From contig NZ_CP068985.1 in assembly GCF_019397265.1 (NCBI RefSeq), forward strand, positions 6,855,001 through 6,919,000: a stretch of DNA of 64,000 nucleotides, read 5' to 3'. This document shows, one piece after another, positions 24,908-36,049 of the stretch. The notes beneath the pieces were generated by a model, which was given only the letters and a program-made list of their open reading frames with translations, searched no databases and was not told where the DNA came from. The first letter of the stretch is position 1, and each line of letters begins with the position of its first letter. The position numbers and the translations under genes are program-made. This DNA is from Nonomuraea coxensis DSM 45129. Its GTDB lineage: Bacteria > Actinomycetota > Actinomycetes > Streptosporangiales > Streptosporangiaceae.

Positions 24908-25528
24908 TCAGGCGAATTGCGGGCGGCGGGTGCGCGTGCGCTTCAGCTCGAAGAAGTCGTCGAACTCCGTCACCGCGACGACGCCGTCCCACAGGCGACC
25001 GGCGTCCTCGCCCCTGATGATCCTGGTGATGACCGGCCCGAAGAAGGCGTTGGCGCCGACGCGGATGATCGGCGTGCCGACCTCCTGGCCGACGAGCGTG
25101 ATGCCCTCGTCGTGCGAGGCGCGGATGCCGGCGTCCCACTCCTCCGACTCCATCGCGTCGGCGAGGCTCGGGTCGAGGCCCACGGCCTTCAGCGCGGCCT
25201 CGTTGATCTCGCGCAGCTTCTCCGGGTCCTTGCCGAGCCCTTCGTTGTGCAGGCGGGTGCCGAGCTCGGTGTAGAGCCGGCCGACGTACTCCTCGCCGTG
25301 CTTGGCCGCGGCGGCGGCCACGACCCGGACCGATCCGTGGGCCTTGAGTGCCCGCTCCTTGTATTCGGCGGGCACGTCCTTGTCCTCATTGAGGTAGTGG
25401 AGCGACATGAAACGGAAGCGGGGCTCGATGGGCCGAACCTTCTCGACTTCGAGCAGCCATCGTGACGTTACCCATGCGAAGGGACAGGAAGGATCGAACC
25501 AGAGGTCCACGGGAATCTTCTCAGCCAT
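24908..25528 (-). CDS. DsbA-family thioredoxin-fold protein (Rv2466c/Mrx2-like)
   Basis: A 206-residue thioredoxin-fold protein with an inserted helical domain. The active-site motif is DPSCPFAWV, with a single cysteine (C15), so it can act only through a monothiol mechanism or a mixed disulfide with mycothiol. Downstream motifs (GQEVGTPIIRVG) carry the cis-proline typical of the fold. The mycobacterial relative Rv2466c is a mycothiol-dependent oxidoreductase. The ATG is at 25528. It is divergent from pepN. Confidence 0.9.
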   Translation of the reverse strand: MAEKIPVDLWFDPSCPFAWVTSRWLLEVEKVRPIEPRFRFMSLHYLNEDKDVPAEYKERALKAHGSVRVVAAAAAKHGEEYVGRLYTELGTRLHNEGLGKDPEKLREINEAALKAVGLDPSLADAMESEEWDAGIRASHDEGITLVGQEVGTPIIRVGANAFFGPVITRIIRGEDAGRLWDGVVAVTEFDDFFELKRTRTRRPQFA

Positions 25529-25618
25529 GTGGGGCCATAACCTGAGGTGGCTCGGATCCTATTCCCGCCGTGACAGGATACCGACAACCCCGACGAAGCG
25601 GTTGAAAAGGAGCGGAAC

Positions 25619-28183
<2,565 letters not shown>

Positions 28184-28225
28184 CCGTCGCACAGTACCCG
28201 TGGGGTGAGTGTTCCCTGCCCCGCG

Positions 28226-28263
28226 GTCGGACGCCCCCGCCAGGACGGGCGGGGGCGCCCGAC
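28226..28263 (+). terminator. Terminator after pepN
   Basis: A 15-bp stem with one mismatch (CGCCCCCGCC against GGCGGGGGCG plus GTCGG/CCGAC below). It lies about 43 nt after the pepN stop and just before the kinase promoter. Confidence 0.75.
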
Positions 28264-28281
28264 ACCTGCGCCGACTTGGCC

Positions 28282-28308
28282 TTGCCACCTCGGAGCCGGT
28301 GTTAGCCT
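28282..28308 (+). promoter_or_regulatory. Promoter of the Ser/Thr kinase, leaderless
   Basis: TTGCCA (28282-28287) and TAGCCT (28303-28308) have a 15-bp spacer. The -10 ends 7 nt before the GTG at 28316 and no ribosome binding site is present. Confidence 0.55.
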
Positions 28309-28315
28309 CGACTAC

Positions 28316-29887
28316 GTGCTAGGCGCCGGGACCACGCTCAACGACCGCTACGTGCTGGCCGGTCGTCTCGGCGGCGGCGGCATGGGCGAGGTCTGGCGTG
28401 CCGAGGACAAGGTGCTCGGCCGCTCCGTCGCGGTGAAGGTGATGACCCCCGCGCTGACGGAGAACGCCACCTTCGCCCAGCGCTTCCAGAACGAGGCCAG
28501 GGCGATGGCCACGCTGACCCATCCCGGCGTGGTCGACGTCTACGACTACGGCACCTGCGAGATCTCCGGCCGCCAGGTGACCTTCCTCGTCATGGAGCAC
28601 GTGCGGGGCGAGTCGCTCGACCGCGTGCTGCGCCGCGGGCCGCTCGACCCGGCCGCCGCCATGCGGCTGGTCGCCGAGGTCGGCGACGCGCTGGCCGCCG
28701 CGCACGCGCAGGGCATCGTGCACCGTGACGTCAAGCCGGCCAACCTCATGGTCCGCGAGGGCGGCGGGGTGGCGCTCACCGACTTCGGCATCGCGCACTC
28801 GGTCTCGGCGGGGCACCTGACGGCGACCGGGCAGATGTTGTGCTCGGCGGGCTACTGCGCGCCGGAGATGGCGACCTCCAGCGAGGTCACGCCGGCGGTC
28901 GACGTCTACGCGCTCGGGGTGGTGGCGTACGAGTGCCTGACCGGGCGGCCGCCCTACCAGGGGGAGACCCCCGTACAGATCATCTTCAAGCACCTCAACT
29001 CGCCCGTGCCGGAGCTGCCCGCCGACGTGCCCGCCGGGCCGCGGGCCGTGGTGACGCGGGCGCTGCAGAAGACGCCCGAGCAGCGCTGGGAGTCGGCCGC
29101 CGCCATGGCGGCGGCCGCCCGGCAGGCCCTGGCCGCCCCTGGCGTCGCGCCGCGCGTGGCCGGTGACACGGGGCCCACGGCGGCCCCGGGCGCGGCCGGC
29201 GGGCCGGGTGCTTCCCCGGGGGGCGGCGTTCACGGGAACATCCCCGGCGCCTTGCCGGGGACCTCGCACGGATCCCTGCCTGGGGGTTCATACGGTCCCC
29301 TGTCCGGCGTCCTGCCTGGAGCAGCGGCCGGGATGGGAGACGGGCCGGCGACCGGGATGGCCGGTGGGCCGGCGGGTGGCGCGACAGGCGGGGCAGCCCC
29401 AGGGACGGCTGCGGGGACGCTCCCCGGCCGGCCTGAAAGGCGTGGGCGGCGGGCGGCGCGGGTGGCGCTCACCGTCGCCGCCGCCGTGCTGGTGTCGGCC
29501 GGCGTCGCGGGAGCGGTGCTGCTGCGCCCGGACCAGACGTCGGGCGAGGCCACGGTGACGCCGACCAGCGTCGCCGACACCACGGCCACCACCGGCCCCA
29601 AGACCCCGGCCACCTCCCGGCAGCAGAACGTGCCCCCGGTCCGGCAGACCCCCACCGCCGCGCCTACGCAGGGCACGACCCCGGTGCCCACCCCGTCGGT
29701 GACGGTCACGCCCACCGCGCCGCCCTCCCAGACTCCCACGGCCGCGCCGACCACGGCCGAGCCGACCAAGGAGCCGACGAAGGAGCCCACCCCCGAGCCC
29801 ACGCAGTCGGTCCCGGAGGAGCCGGCGACAGAGCCGCCGAGCGACCCGCCGGGCGAGATCCAGTGCATCCGCGAGCCGTGCCCCTGA
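28316..29887 (+). CDS. Transmembrane Ser/Thr protein kinase, Pro/Thr-rich tail, no PASTA repeats
   Basis: A 523-residue Hanks-type kinase. The kinase domain (1 to about 275) has GGGGMGEVW (19-27), lysine K41 in VAVKVM, the catalytic loop HRDVKPAN and DFGIAH. A Gly/Pro-rich linker follows (about 285-380), then one membrane helix (VALTVAAAVLVSAGVAGAVLL). The extracellular tail of about 115 residues is rich in Pro, Thr and Glu and ends IREPCP. No PASTA or other ligand domain is visible, so the signal is unknown. The GTG at 28316 begins exactly 7 nt past the -10. Confidence 0.95.
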   Translation: MLGAGTTLNDRYVLAGRLGGGGMGEVWRAEDKVLGRSVAVKVMTPALTENATFAQRFQNEARAMATLTHPGVVDVYDYGTCEISGRQVTFLVMEHVRGESLDRVLRRGPLDPAAAMRLVAEVGDALAAAHAQGIVHRDVKPANLMVREGGGVALTDFGIAHSVSAGHLTATGQMLCSAGYCAPEMATSSEVTPAVDVYALGVVAYECLTGRPPYQGETPVQIIFKHLNSPVPELPADVPAGPRAVVTRALQKTPEQRWESAAAMAAAARQALAAPGVAPRVAGDTGPTAAPGAAGGPGASPGGGVHGNIPGALPGTSHGSLPGGSYGPLSGVLPGAAAGMGDGPATGMAGGPAGGATGGAAPGTAAGTLPGRPERRGRRAARVALTVAAAVLVSAGVAGAVLLRPDQTSGEATVTPTSVADTTATTGPKTPATSRQQNVPPVRQTPTAAPTQGTTPVPTPSVTVTPTAPPSQTPTAAPTTAEPTKEPTKEPTPEPTQSVPEEPATEPPSDPPGEIQCIREPCP

Positions 29888-29983
29888 TCGGCTGCCCGTG
29901 ATCGTGTGCCCCTGCCCGTAATAGGCTGCCCGCACGCTTTGCCGGTGTACGCGACTACTCGGCGATCGTGAGAAGGTCGTCCC

Positions 29984-30943
29984 GTGGAGACGACTCGTGA
30001 CCTGCTCATCGCCCTGGCCCGCCGCTACGCCTTCGCCGATCTCGGCGCGCTCGCGCCGGCGACGGAGATCGCCGAGGTGTGCGAGTTCGGGCAGCGGCTG
30101 CTCTCCCTCGACGCGGAGGACTTCGCGGCCGAGGCCAAGGTCGTGCCGGCCGAGCTGAGGCGCCGGGCCCGGGCCTGCCACATGCCGCAGACGCCGCGCG
30201 AGCAGCCACGGGGGGCGCTGGAGTCGCTGCGGCCGGCGTACGGGCTGCTGCTGGAGGCCATCGCGGTGCGCTGGCACCGGCGGGAGCTGAGCCCGATGAT
30301 CGCCGCCGTGCACATCGCGAGCGAGTACCTGCCGCTGCTGGCGTTCGAGCCGCATCTCGGTCACGCCGGCGACCCGGCCCGCTGGCCGGCCGGGCTGAGC
30401 GCGCCGGGGAGCCGGTTCGGGGTGATCGGCGACCGGGAGTGCGACCACACCAAGTCCGAGCAGTCCGCCACCAACCGCACCCTGCGGGTGTCGGTGGAGC
30501 CGGCGGAGGGCTGGCGGGCCTACTTCGACCGGCAGCACAGCCAGGTCGCGGGGGCGCTCGCGGTGTGCGCGGCCACCTGCCGCAACCCCTGCACCTCGAT
30601 GGACTGGATCGAGCCCGAGCCGCGGGCCGACCTGCAGCTGCGCGCTCGCACGGCGCTGGCCTTCGCCGAGACCCCGCTGGTGCGGCTGCGGCACGCCGCG
30701 CCCGTGGGGCACGGGTTCGGGGTGCCGTCGCCGGAGGAGGTGCTCGACGCCTGGGAGCGCAGCCGCCTGGCGCTGGACAAGAACCCCGTCGGGGCCGCGG
30801 CCTCGAAGGACGACGGGTTCCCGCTGCCGGGGCTGCCCAGCCTGTTCGCCGCCGTCGCCGACGCCCCCATCGAGCCCTCGACGCTCCTGCGCGGCGTCAG
30901 CGAGCACGTCGTCCGGCTGCTCGAACGGCACGACGCCGCCTGA
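29984..30943 (+). CDS. Conserved hypothetical protein
   Basis: A 319-residue, probably soluble protein. The N-terminal half is helical and Arg/Ala-rich (LLIALARRYAFADLGALAPA, LRRRARACHMPQTPREQPRG). A central CDHTKSEQSATNRTLRVSV segment and a CAATCRNPCTSMDW cluster give a cysteine-rich patch. No membrane segment, signal peptide or known catalytic motif is evident. The GTG at 29984 has GAGAAGG 7 nt upstream. It follows the kinase by 96 bp on the same strand and could be a partner or substrate, but this is only positional. I do not recognise the family. Confidence 0.8.
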   Translation: METTRDLLIALARRYAFADLGALAPATEIAEVCEFGQRLLSLDAEDFAAEAKVVPAELRRRARACHMPQTPREQPRGALESLRPAYGLLLEAIAVRWHRRELSPMIAAVHIASEYLPLLAFEPHLGHAGDPARWPAGLSAPGSRFGVIGDRECDHTKSEQSATNRTLRVSVEPAEGWRAYFDRQHSQVAGALAVCAATCRNPCTSMDWIEPEPRADLQLRARTALAFAETPLVRLRHAAPVGHGFGVPSPEEVLDAWERSRLALDKNPVGAAASKDDGFPLPGLPSLFAAVADAPIEPSTLLRGVSEHVVRLLERHDAA

Positions 30944-30968
30944 CCCCGGCGTCGCGGCGGGCAGGCGG

Positions 30969-31298
30969 TCAGGAGCGGGCCGGCTCCGTGCCTGTGCCGG
31001 GCTCCGGGTGCCACAGGACGAGTGTCACCTGCGCGGTGAGAACGGCGACTTCGGGGGCGTGCCGCCTCTTCCTGGCCCGGATCTCGATCCTGGGCGGCTC
31101 TGCCTGCTCCCAGCCCAATGACTCCGCGACCTCGATCGTGCCCTCGATGGCGTCGTACAGGCCGCGCCGCGCGGCGGCCGACGGAGCAGTATGGCCTGTT
31201 CTCGATCACTGGGAAACCGGCGACGGGGTCACCGCGGAGGGCCGATGGGTTGTCCGCGAGTCCGGCCGTCCCCCGGCGGGGACGGGAGTTATGATCAT
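30969..31298 (-). pseudogene. Nonsense-interrupted ORF (in-frame TGA at codon 31)
   Basis: On the minus strand a frame from ATG at 31298 meets TGA at 31206-31208 and then stays open for 78 codons to TGA at 30969. The downstream part has strongly GC-rich third positions and protein-like composition (LYDAIEGTIEVAESLGWEQ, then VAVLTAQVTLVLWHPEPG). No ATG, GTG or usable TTG lies between the TGA and this segment. It therefore looks like a real gene with a premature stop, or one using a non-canonical start. The region 31270-31420 behind it is AT-richer and promoter-like. No family is recognised. Confidence 0.4.
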
Positions 31299-31424
31299 GG
31301 GAGCAGCCGTCCACATCTCTAGAGAAGAACATAGTTAATACCCCGAAAACGGGCGTGGAACACGATGAGCTGGGCCATAAAACTATGGACAGGGCAACAC
31401 TAGGATTCGGCAAGATTTCCGGGC

Positions 31425-31430
31425 TACGGT
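31425..31430 (+). promoter_or_regulatory. -10 element, leaderless promoter
   Basis: TACGGT ends 7 nt before the GTG at 31438. Confidence 0.55.
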
Positions 31431-31437
31431 GAGTCAC

Positions 31438-32265
31438 GTGGACACCGACAACCAGCGAGAAGACGGTCACACCGCGTCACCGATCTGGGTGAGCGACCGG
31501 CCGGAGAGCGAGCAGACCGCCGCCTCGACGCCATCGGCGCCCACCTCCACGTACGCGCCCGTGCCACGCGCGTCCGTGCGCGACCTGCTGGCACAACCGC
31601 GTTTCCGCCGGCTGCGCACGCGCCTGCTGGTGGGGGTCGCGGCGGCGATCGTGGTGGGTTTCCTGGCGCAGGACTGGCGGATCGGCGTGACCGCGGGCGT
31701 GGTCGCGGCCATTCTGGAGGCGGCCTACCGGGCACGCTCCAATTCGTCCGTGCCCGCGTGGCGGCGCGCCTCCGTGGCGGAACGGCGCACTGAGGCGCAA
31801 CTGCGCAAGCTGGAGCGCCTGGGCTACCGCACGCTGCACGCCCGCTCGATCCCCGACACCGAGCAGCAGATCGACCACCTGGTGGTCGGTCCGACCGGTG
31901 TCTACGCCGTCGACTCCGAGAAGTGGGACAAGCGCCTTCCGGTCCGTGTCCAGATGGGCAAGAAGCTCTTCCACGGGCCGTTCGACCAGAAGGAGCGGCT
32001 GACCCACGCCAAGTTCGAGGCGGCGAGGGCGAGCGAGCTGATCAGTGAGTCGTTCGGGCGCGAGGTCCCGGTGGTGCCCTCGCTCGCGATCTACGGGCCG
32101 CCCGTGCCGTGGAAGATCATGACGATCCGCGGCGTGGACGTCTACCAGGGCGACCGGGCCCGCAAGTGGATCACCAAGCGGGAGCGGGCGCTGACCGACG
32201 CCGAGATCGAGAAGATCTTCGAGATCGCCGGCAAGGTGCTGCCCTCCCGCTACGGCGACGACTAA
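31438..32265 (+). CDS. NERD-domain membrane protein
   Basis: A 275-residue protein. A Ser/Thr/Pro-rich N-terminus is followed by two membrane helices (LLVGVAAAIVVGFLA and IGVTAGVVAAILEAAY, about 65-100) and a NERD (nuclease-related) domain. The NERD core shows IDHLVVGPTGVYAVDSEKW, which keeps the D and the (E)xK pattern of the restriction-endonuclease fold. Function of bacterial NERD proteins is largely unknown; nucleic-acid processing is inferred. The GTG at 31438 is chosen over one at 31429 because it lies exactly 7 nt past TACGGT, which contains no space for a leader. Confidence 0.9.
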   Translation: MDTDNQREDGHTASPIWVSDRPESEQTAASTPSAPTSTYAPVPRASVRDLLAQPRFRRLRTRLLVGVAAAIVVGFLAQDWRIGVTAGVVAAILEAAYRARSNSSVPAWRRASVAERRTEAQLRKLERLGYRTLHARSIPDTEQQIDHLVVGPTGVYAVDSEKWDKRLPVRVQMGKKLFHGPFDQKERLTHAKFEAARASELISESFGREVPVVPSLAIYGPPVPWKIMTIRGVDVYQGDRARKWITKRERALTDAEIEKIFEIAGKVLPSRYGDD

Positions 32266-32278
32266 CGTCCGCCGGATC

Positions 32279-32316
32279 GCGCCGCACGCCGCCTTCCCCG
32301 GCCGGGCGTGCGGCGC
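32279..32316 (+). terminator. Terminator after the NERD gene
   Basis: GCGCCGCACGCC pairs perfectly with GGCGTGCGGCGC (12 bp), followed by TTT. It begins 13 nt after the stop codon. Confidence 0.8.
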
Positions 32317-32428
32317 TTTCCCGCACTCTCCCTCCGATCGCCGCGCCGTCCGAGGCGTGGACGGCATGTCTCAGTCGCCGGGCACTGGCCGTACCATGTG
32401 AAGACTCGACAGCGATGGGAGAAGCGCG

Positions 32429-34267
32429 ATGCCCGCCCTCAGGTCACGTACGGTCACCCACGGCAGGAACATGGCCGGTGCCCGGGCCCTGCTCCGGGCG
32501 ACCGGTGTAGCCGGGAGCGATTTCGGCAAGCCGATCGTGGCCGTCGCCAACAGCTTCACGCAGTTCGTCCCGGGACACGTGCACCTGCGCGAGGTCGGCG
32601 ACGTCGTCGCCGCCGCGGTGCGCGAGGCGGGAGCCATCCCCCGCGAGTTCAACACGATCGCGGTCGACGACGGCATCGCGATGGGCCACGGCGGCATGCT
32701 CTACTCGCTGCCGTCCCGCGAGCTGATCGCCGACGCGGTCGAGTACATGGTCAACGCCCACTGCGCGGACGCGCTCATCTGCGTCTCCAACTGCGACAAG
32801 ATCACGCCGGGCATGCTGCTCGCCGCCTTCCGGCTCAACATCCCGACGGTGTTCGTCTCCGGCGGCCCGATGGAGGCCGGCAAGACCCCGGGGCGCAAGC
32901 TCGACCTCATCGACCCGATGATCGCCTCCGCAGACGCGTCGGTCTCCGACGAGGAGCTGCTGGAGATGGAGGAGAGCGCCTGCCCGACCTGCGGCTCGTG
33001 CTCCGGCATGTTCACCGCCAACTCCATGAACTGCCTGACTGAGGCGATGGGTCTGGCGCTGCCCGGCAACGGCACCATCCTGGCCACGCACAAGGCGCGC
33101 AAGCGGCTCTTCGAGGACGCCGGCCGCACGCTGGTCGAGATCACCCGCCGCTACTACGAGGAGGGCGACGAGTCGGTGCTGCCGCGCTCGATCGCCACCC
33201 GCGAGGCGTTCGAGAACGCCATGGCGCTCGACGTCGCCATGGGCGGCTCCACCAACACGATCCTGCACATCCTGGCCGCGGCCCGCGAGGCCGAGGTCGA
33301 CTTCGGCCTCAAGGAGATCAACGAGATCTCGCTGCGGGTGCCCTGCCTGTGCAAGGTCGCCCCGGCCACCAGCAAATACCACGTCGAGGACGTCCACCGG
33401 GCCGGCGGCATCCCCGCCATCCTGGGCGAGCTCGACCGGGCCGGGCTGCTGCACCGCGACGTGCCCACGGTCAACGGCGGCACGCTGGCCGACCTGCTGG
33501 CCGGCTGGGACGTCAGGTCACCTTCCGTCCGGCCGGAGGCCGTCGAGCTCTGGCACGCCGCGCCCGGCAACGTGCGCACGGTGAAGCCCTACTCCCAGGA
33601 CAACCGCTGGGACGACCTCGACCTCGACCGGGCCGCCGGCTGCGTCCGCGACCTGGAGCACGCCTACACCGCCGACGGCGGCCTCGCGGTGCTCTACGGC
33701 AACATCTCGCGCGACGGCGCGGTGGTGAAGACCGCCGGGGTGGACGAGTCGATCTGGCGCTTCAGCGGCCCTGCGGTGGTGTTCGAGTCGCAGGAGGACG
33801 CCGTCGAGGGCATCCTCGGCGGGCGGGTCAAGGAGGGCGACGTCGTCGTCATCCGCTACGAGGGCCCCAAGGGCGGCCCCGGCATGCAGGAGATGCTCTA
33901 CCCGACCTCGTTCCTCAAGGGCAAGGGCCTCGGCAAGGCGTGCGCGCTGGTCACCGACGGCCGCTTCTCCGGCGGCACGTCGGGGCTGTCCATCGGCCAC
34001 GCCTCCCCCGAGGCGGCCGAGGGCGGCACGATCGCGCTGGTCGAGGACGGCGACGTCATCGACATCGACATCCCCAACCGGACGATGGAGCTGCGCGTCC
34101 CCGAGGCGGAGCTGGCGGCGCGGCGCGAGCGGCTGCTGACCGACCTGGGCGGCTACCGGCCGCGCGAGCGCAACCGGCCGGTGAGCGTGGCGTTGCAGGC
34201 CTACGCCGCGATGACGACCTCCGCCTCGACGGGGGCCTCGCGGGACCTGTCGCAACTGTCGAAGTAG
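32429..34267 (+). CDS. ilvD: Dihydroxy-acid dehydratase
   Basis: A 612-residue Fe-S enzyme of valine, isoleucine and pantothenate synthesis, converting dihydroxy acids to 2-keto acids. The cluster cysteines are visible in SNCDKITPGM and ACPTCGSCSGMFTANSM. The C-terminal substrate motif TDGRFSGGTSGLSIGHASPE is split across residues near 510-530 and is intact. The ATG at 32429 has GGGAGAAG upstream. The other ilv genes are not adjacent, and a U-tailed terminator follows, so it is monocistronic. Confidence 0.98.
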   Translation: MPALRSRTVTHGRNMAGARALLRATGVAGSDFGKPIVAVANSFTQFVPGHVHLREVGDVVAAAVREAGAIPREFNTIAVDDGIAMGHGGMLYSLPSRELIADAVEYMVNAHCADALICVSNCDKITPGMLLAAFRLNIPTVFVSGGPMEAGKTPGRKLDLIDPMIASADASVSDEELLEMEESACPTCGSCSGMFTANSMNCLTEAMGLALPGNGTILATHKARKRLFEDAGRTLVEITRRYYEEGDESVLPRSIATREAFENAMALDVAMGGSTNTILHILAAAREAEVDFGLKEINEISLRVPCLCKVAPATSKYHVEDVHRAGGIPAILGELDRAGLLHRDVPTVNGGTLADLLAGWDVRSPSVRPEAVELWHAAPGNVRTVKPYSQDNRWDDLDLDRAAGCVRDLEHAYTADGGLAVLYGNISRDGAVVKTAGVDESIWRFSGPAVVFESQEDAVEGILGGRVKEGDVVVIRYEGPKGGPGMQEMLYPTSFLKGKGLGKACALVTDGRFSGGTSGLSIGHASPEAAEGGTIALVEDGDVIDIDIPNRTMELRVPEAELAARRERLLTDLGGYRPRERNRPVSVALQAYAAMTTSASTGASRDLSQLSK

Positions 34268-34325
34268 CGGGCGTCCGGGACGGCGGGCGACAGGGTTCTC
34301 GCCTGCCGTGCCGGTGTGTCCGGGC

Positions 34326-34348
34326 ACCTGTCCTTCCGGACAGGTTTT
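34326..34348 (+). terminator. Intrinsic terminator after ilvD
   Basis: ACCTGTCC-ttcc-GGACAGGT followed by TTT: a perfect 8-bp stem with a U-tract, the most canonical terminator in the window. Confidence 0.9.
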
Positions 34349-34371
34349 CGAAAAATGTCGGTCGCGGTCCG

Positions 34372-34377
34372 TATTCT
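34372..34377 (+). promoter_or_regulatory. -10 element, leaderless promoter
   Basis: TATTCT ends 6 nt before the ATG at 34384. Confidence 0.55.
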
Positions 34378-34383
34378 TTGGGT

Positions 34384-34884
34384 ATGACGACAGTCGTGAA
34401 GCACGATACTCGCCCGCTGACGACCGCCGAGATCGCCGCCCTCGCACTCTCCCTCGCCCACCTCGGCGCGGGACCCCAGGCTGTCACCGCCCGGCGCGGC
34501 CTGCAGCACGCGCTCCAGCACCTGGAGCTCGACGACGACGTCATCGCCGCCACCCTCGCCACCCTGACCGAGCCGCTGCCCCTGGAGGTCGCCTCCCGGG
34601 CCAGGCTGATGGCCGACGCCATCACCAGCCGGCTCATGATCCGCCTGCACTACCGCGACGCCGGGGGCAACATCACCGTCCGCGACGTCGAGCCGGTGAC
34701 CTGCCTGGTGCACCGCGAATACTGGTATCTCGTCGGCGTGTGCCGGATGCGCCGCGGGATCCGGGCCTTCAGGTTCGACCGCATCCTCGCGGTCGAGCCC
34801 ACGCTCACGCCGGCGCGGCCGCATCTGGCCGACCGGTTCCTGCCGTTCCAGCGCCGCAAGCGGGTCAGGGCCGGAGCGGCCTAG
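34384..34884 (+). CDS. WYL-domain protein
   Basis: A 166-residue protein. The C-terminal two thirds is a WYL domain, the ligand-binding module of many bacterial transcription regulators (RLHYRDAGGN, VHREYWYLVGVCRMRRGIRAFR, then FRFDRILAVE). The N-terminal 60 residues are helical (TTAEIAALALSLAHLG) without a clear helix-turn-helix, so DNA binding is uncertain. The ATG lies 6 nt past TATTCT and there is no ribosome binding site. It is convergent with the FmdB gene. Confidence 0.88.
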   Translation: MTTVVKHDTRPLTTAEIAALALSLAHLGAGPQAVTARRGLQHALQHLELDDDVIAATLATLTEPLPLEVASRARLMADAITSRLMIRLHYRDAGGNITVRDVEPVTCLVHREYWYLVGVCRMRRGIRAFRFDRILAVEPTLTPARPHLADRFLPFQRRKRVRAGAA

Positions 34885-34920
34885 CGCCAGGACGCCGGGG
34901 CGGCCGGCTCGCCGCCGCCC

Positions 34921-34979
34921 CGGCCCCAGGGTCAGGGGAACGGCGCCCCCGGCCCCAGGGGTCAGGGGAACGGCGCCCC
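34921..34979. repeat. Two tandem copies of a 29/30-bp unit
   Basis: The unit starts CGGCCCCAGGG and ends GGAACGGCGCCCC; copies at 34921-34949 and 34950-34979 differ by one inserted G. Each unit can fold on itself. It fills the gap between convergent WYL and FmdB genes. Confidence 0.8.
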
Positions 34980-34989
34980 TGCCTTCCGG

Positions 34990-35202
34990 TCAGGAGGAGC
35001 AGCAGCCCCCGCCGCAGCAACCGCCGCCGCCACCGCTGGGGCGGGGTGCGGCGGCGCCGCCGGTCATGGCGACCGTGGACAGCAGCTTCACCGTGTCGTC
35101 GTGGCCTTCTGGGCAGGCCGCCGGCGCGTCGGAGTCCGACATCGGGCGGGACACCTCGAACGTGGAGCCGCACGCGCGGCAGCGGAAGTCGTAACGGGGC
35201 AT
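34990..35202 (-). CDS. FmdB-family zinc ribbon protein
   Basis: A 70-residue protein. The N-terminal zinc ribbon has C8 and C11 (YDFRCRACGSTF) and a second C-x-x-x-H near residue 30 (ACPEGH). The C-terminus is a Gly/Cys-rich tail (GGGGGCCGGGCCSS) common in the family. FmdB-like proteins are annotated as putative regulators, without a settled function. The ATG at 35202 is 3 nt behind the stop of the upstream GNAT gene, so the two are translationally coupled. Confidence 0.93.
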   Translation of the reverse strand: MPRYDFRCRACGSTFEVSRPMSDSDAPAACPEGHDDTVKLLSTVAMTGGAAAPRPSGGGGGCCGGGCCSS

Positions 35203-35205
35203 GGC

Positions 35206-36012
35206 CTAAGCGTAGGTGATGTGCGCGTAGTCGGACACGGGCTCGTACCCGATGGCCTGGTAGATGGCGTTGCTGGTGGGGTTGGCCAGGTCGGTGAAGA
35301 GCACGACCTCCTCGCCCCGCTCCGCGAGCCCGACGCGGCTGACGTGGGCGGTGACCGCGGACCCGTAGCCGTGCCGGCGGCGCGAGGGGGGCGTGTAGAC
35401 CGGCCCGACCCGGCAGACCCCGCCCGCCGCCTGCGACAGCGCCGCGAGGGAAACCGGCGCGCCGCCGTCCTCCCACACGAACAGCTCGCGCCGGGTCAGC
35501 CGCTGGGCGACCCGCTCGGCCGGGTCGCCCTCGCCGAGCCCGGCCTCCTCGCCGAAGGCGTGGTACCAGCTCACCAGCAGCGGGAAGTCGGCGGGCGTGG
35601 CGAGCCTGCCCCGCCCCGGCACCTCGGGGACGCTCAGCGCGCCGAGCCGGTAGAGCCGCTCGGCGACGGTCCTCGCGGGCGGCCCCATCAGGCGGACGAC
35701 CTCGTCGGTCAGCTCGGCCCGGCCGACGATCGCGGGGATGTCCCGGCCGAGCGCCTCCACCAGGGGCGCGACCGCCTCGACCGGCATGACGGCGAGCCCG
35801 ATCGGGTACGGCGGCGTACGGAAGGCCGCCCCCCGCACCTGCCCGCCCACCGTCCACCAGCCGAACCGGGGATCCTTGGCCGGCGTGCCGGCGCGCAGGT
35901 CGGCCAGCACGGTCAGCGGGACGGTGTTGCCCACCGGGTCGCCGAGCAGGAAGGGCTCGGCGACCGCGGCGTACTCCTCCGGGTCGGAGGTGAAGGTCCA
36001 CATGCCTGGCAT
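35206..36012 (-). CDS. GNAT-family N-acetyltransferase
   Basis: A 268-residue protein with a C-terminal GNAT domain. The acetyl-CoA-binding region shows VGPVYTPPSRRRHGYGSAV (about 205-223), and the C-terminal motif is LANPTSNAIYQAIGYEPV. The N-terminal 120 residues form a second, degenerate acetyltransferase-like half, a layout common in actinobacterial GNATs. The substrate is unknown. It is cotranscribed with the FmdB-type gene. The ATG at 36012 has only a weak ribosome binding site. Confidence 0.9.
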   Translation of the reverse strand: MPGMWTFTSDPEEYAAVAEPFLLGDPVGNTVPLTVLADLRAGTPAKDPRFGWWTVGGQVRGAAFRTPPYPIGLAVMPVEAVAPLVEALGRDIPAIVGRAELTDEVVRLMGPPARTVAERLYRLGALSVPEVPGRGRLATPADFPLLVSWYHAFGEEAGLGEGDPAERVAQRLTRRELFVWEDGGAPVSLAALSQAAGGVCRVGPVYTPPSRRRHGYGSAVTAHVSRVGLAERGEEVVLFTDLANPTSNAIYQAIGYEPVSDYAHITYA

Positions 36013-36049
36013 GGTGCCAGGCGGCGGCCCGCCCGGACAAAGCGGGCGG

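Noticed and set aside
34921..34979. Possible CRISPR from tandem repeats here and at 18675 and 50652
   Set aside because: The units are directly adjacent without unique spacers, and no cas gene is present.
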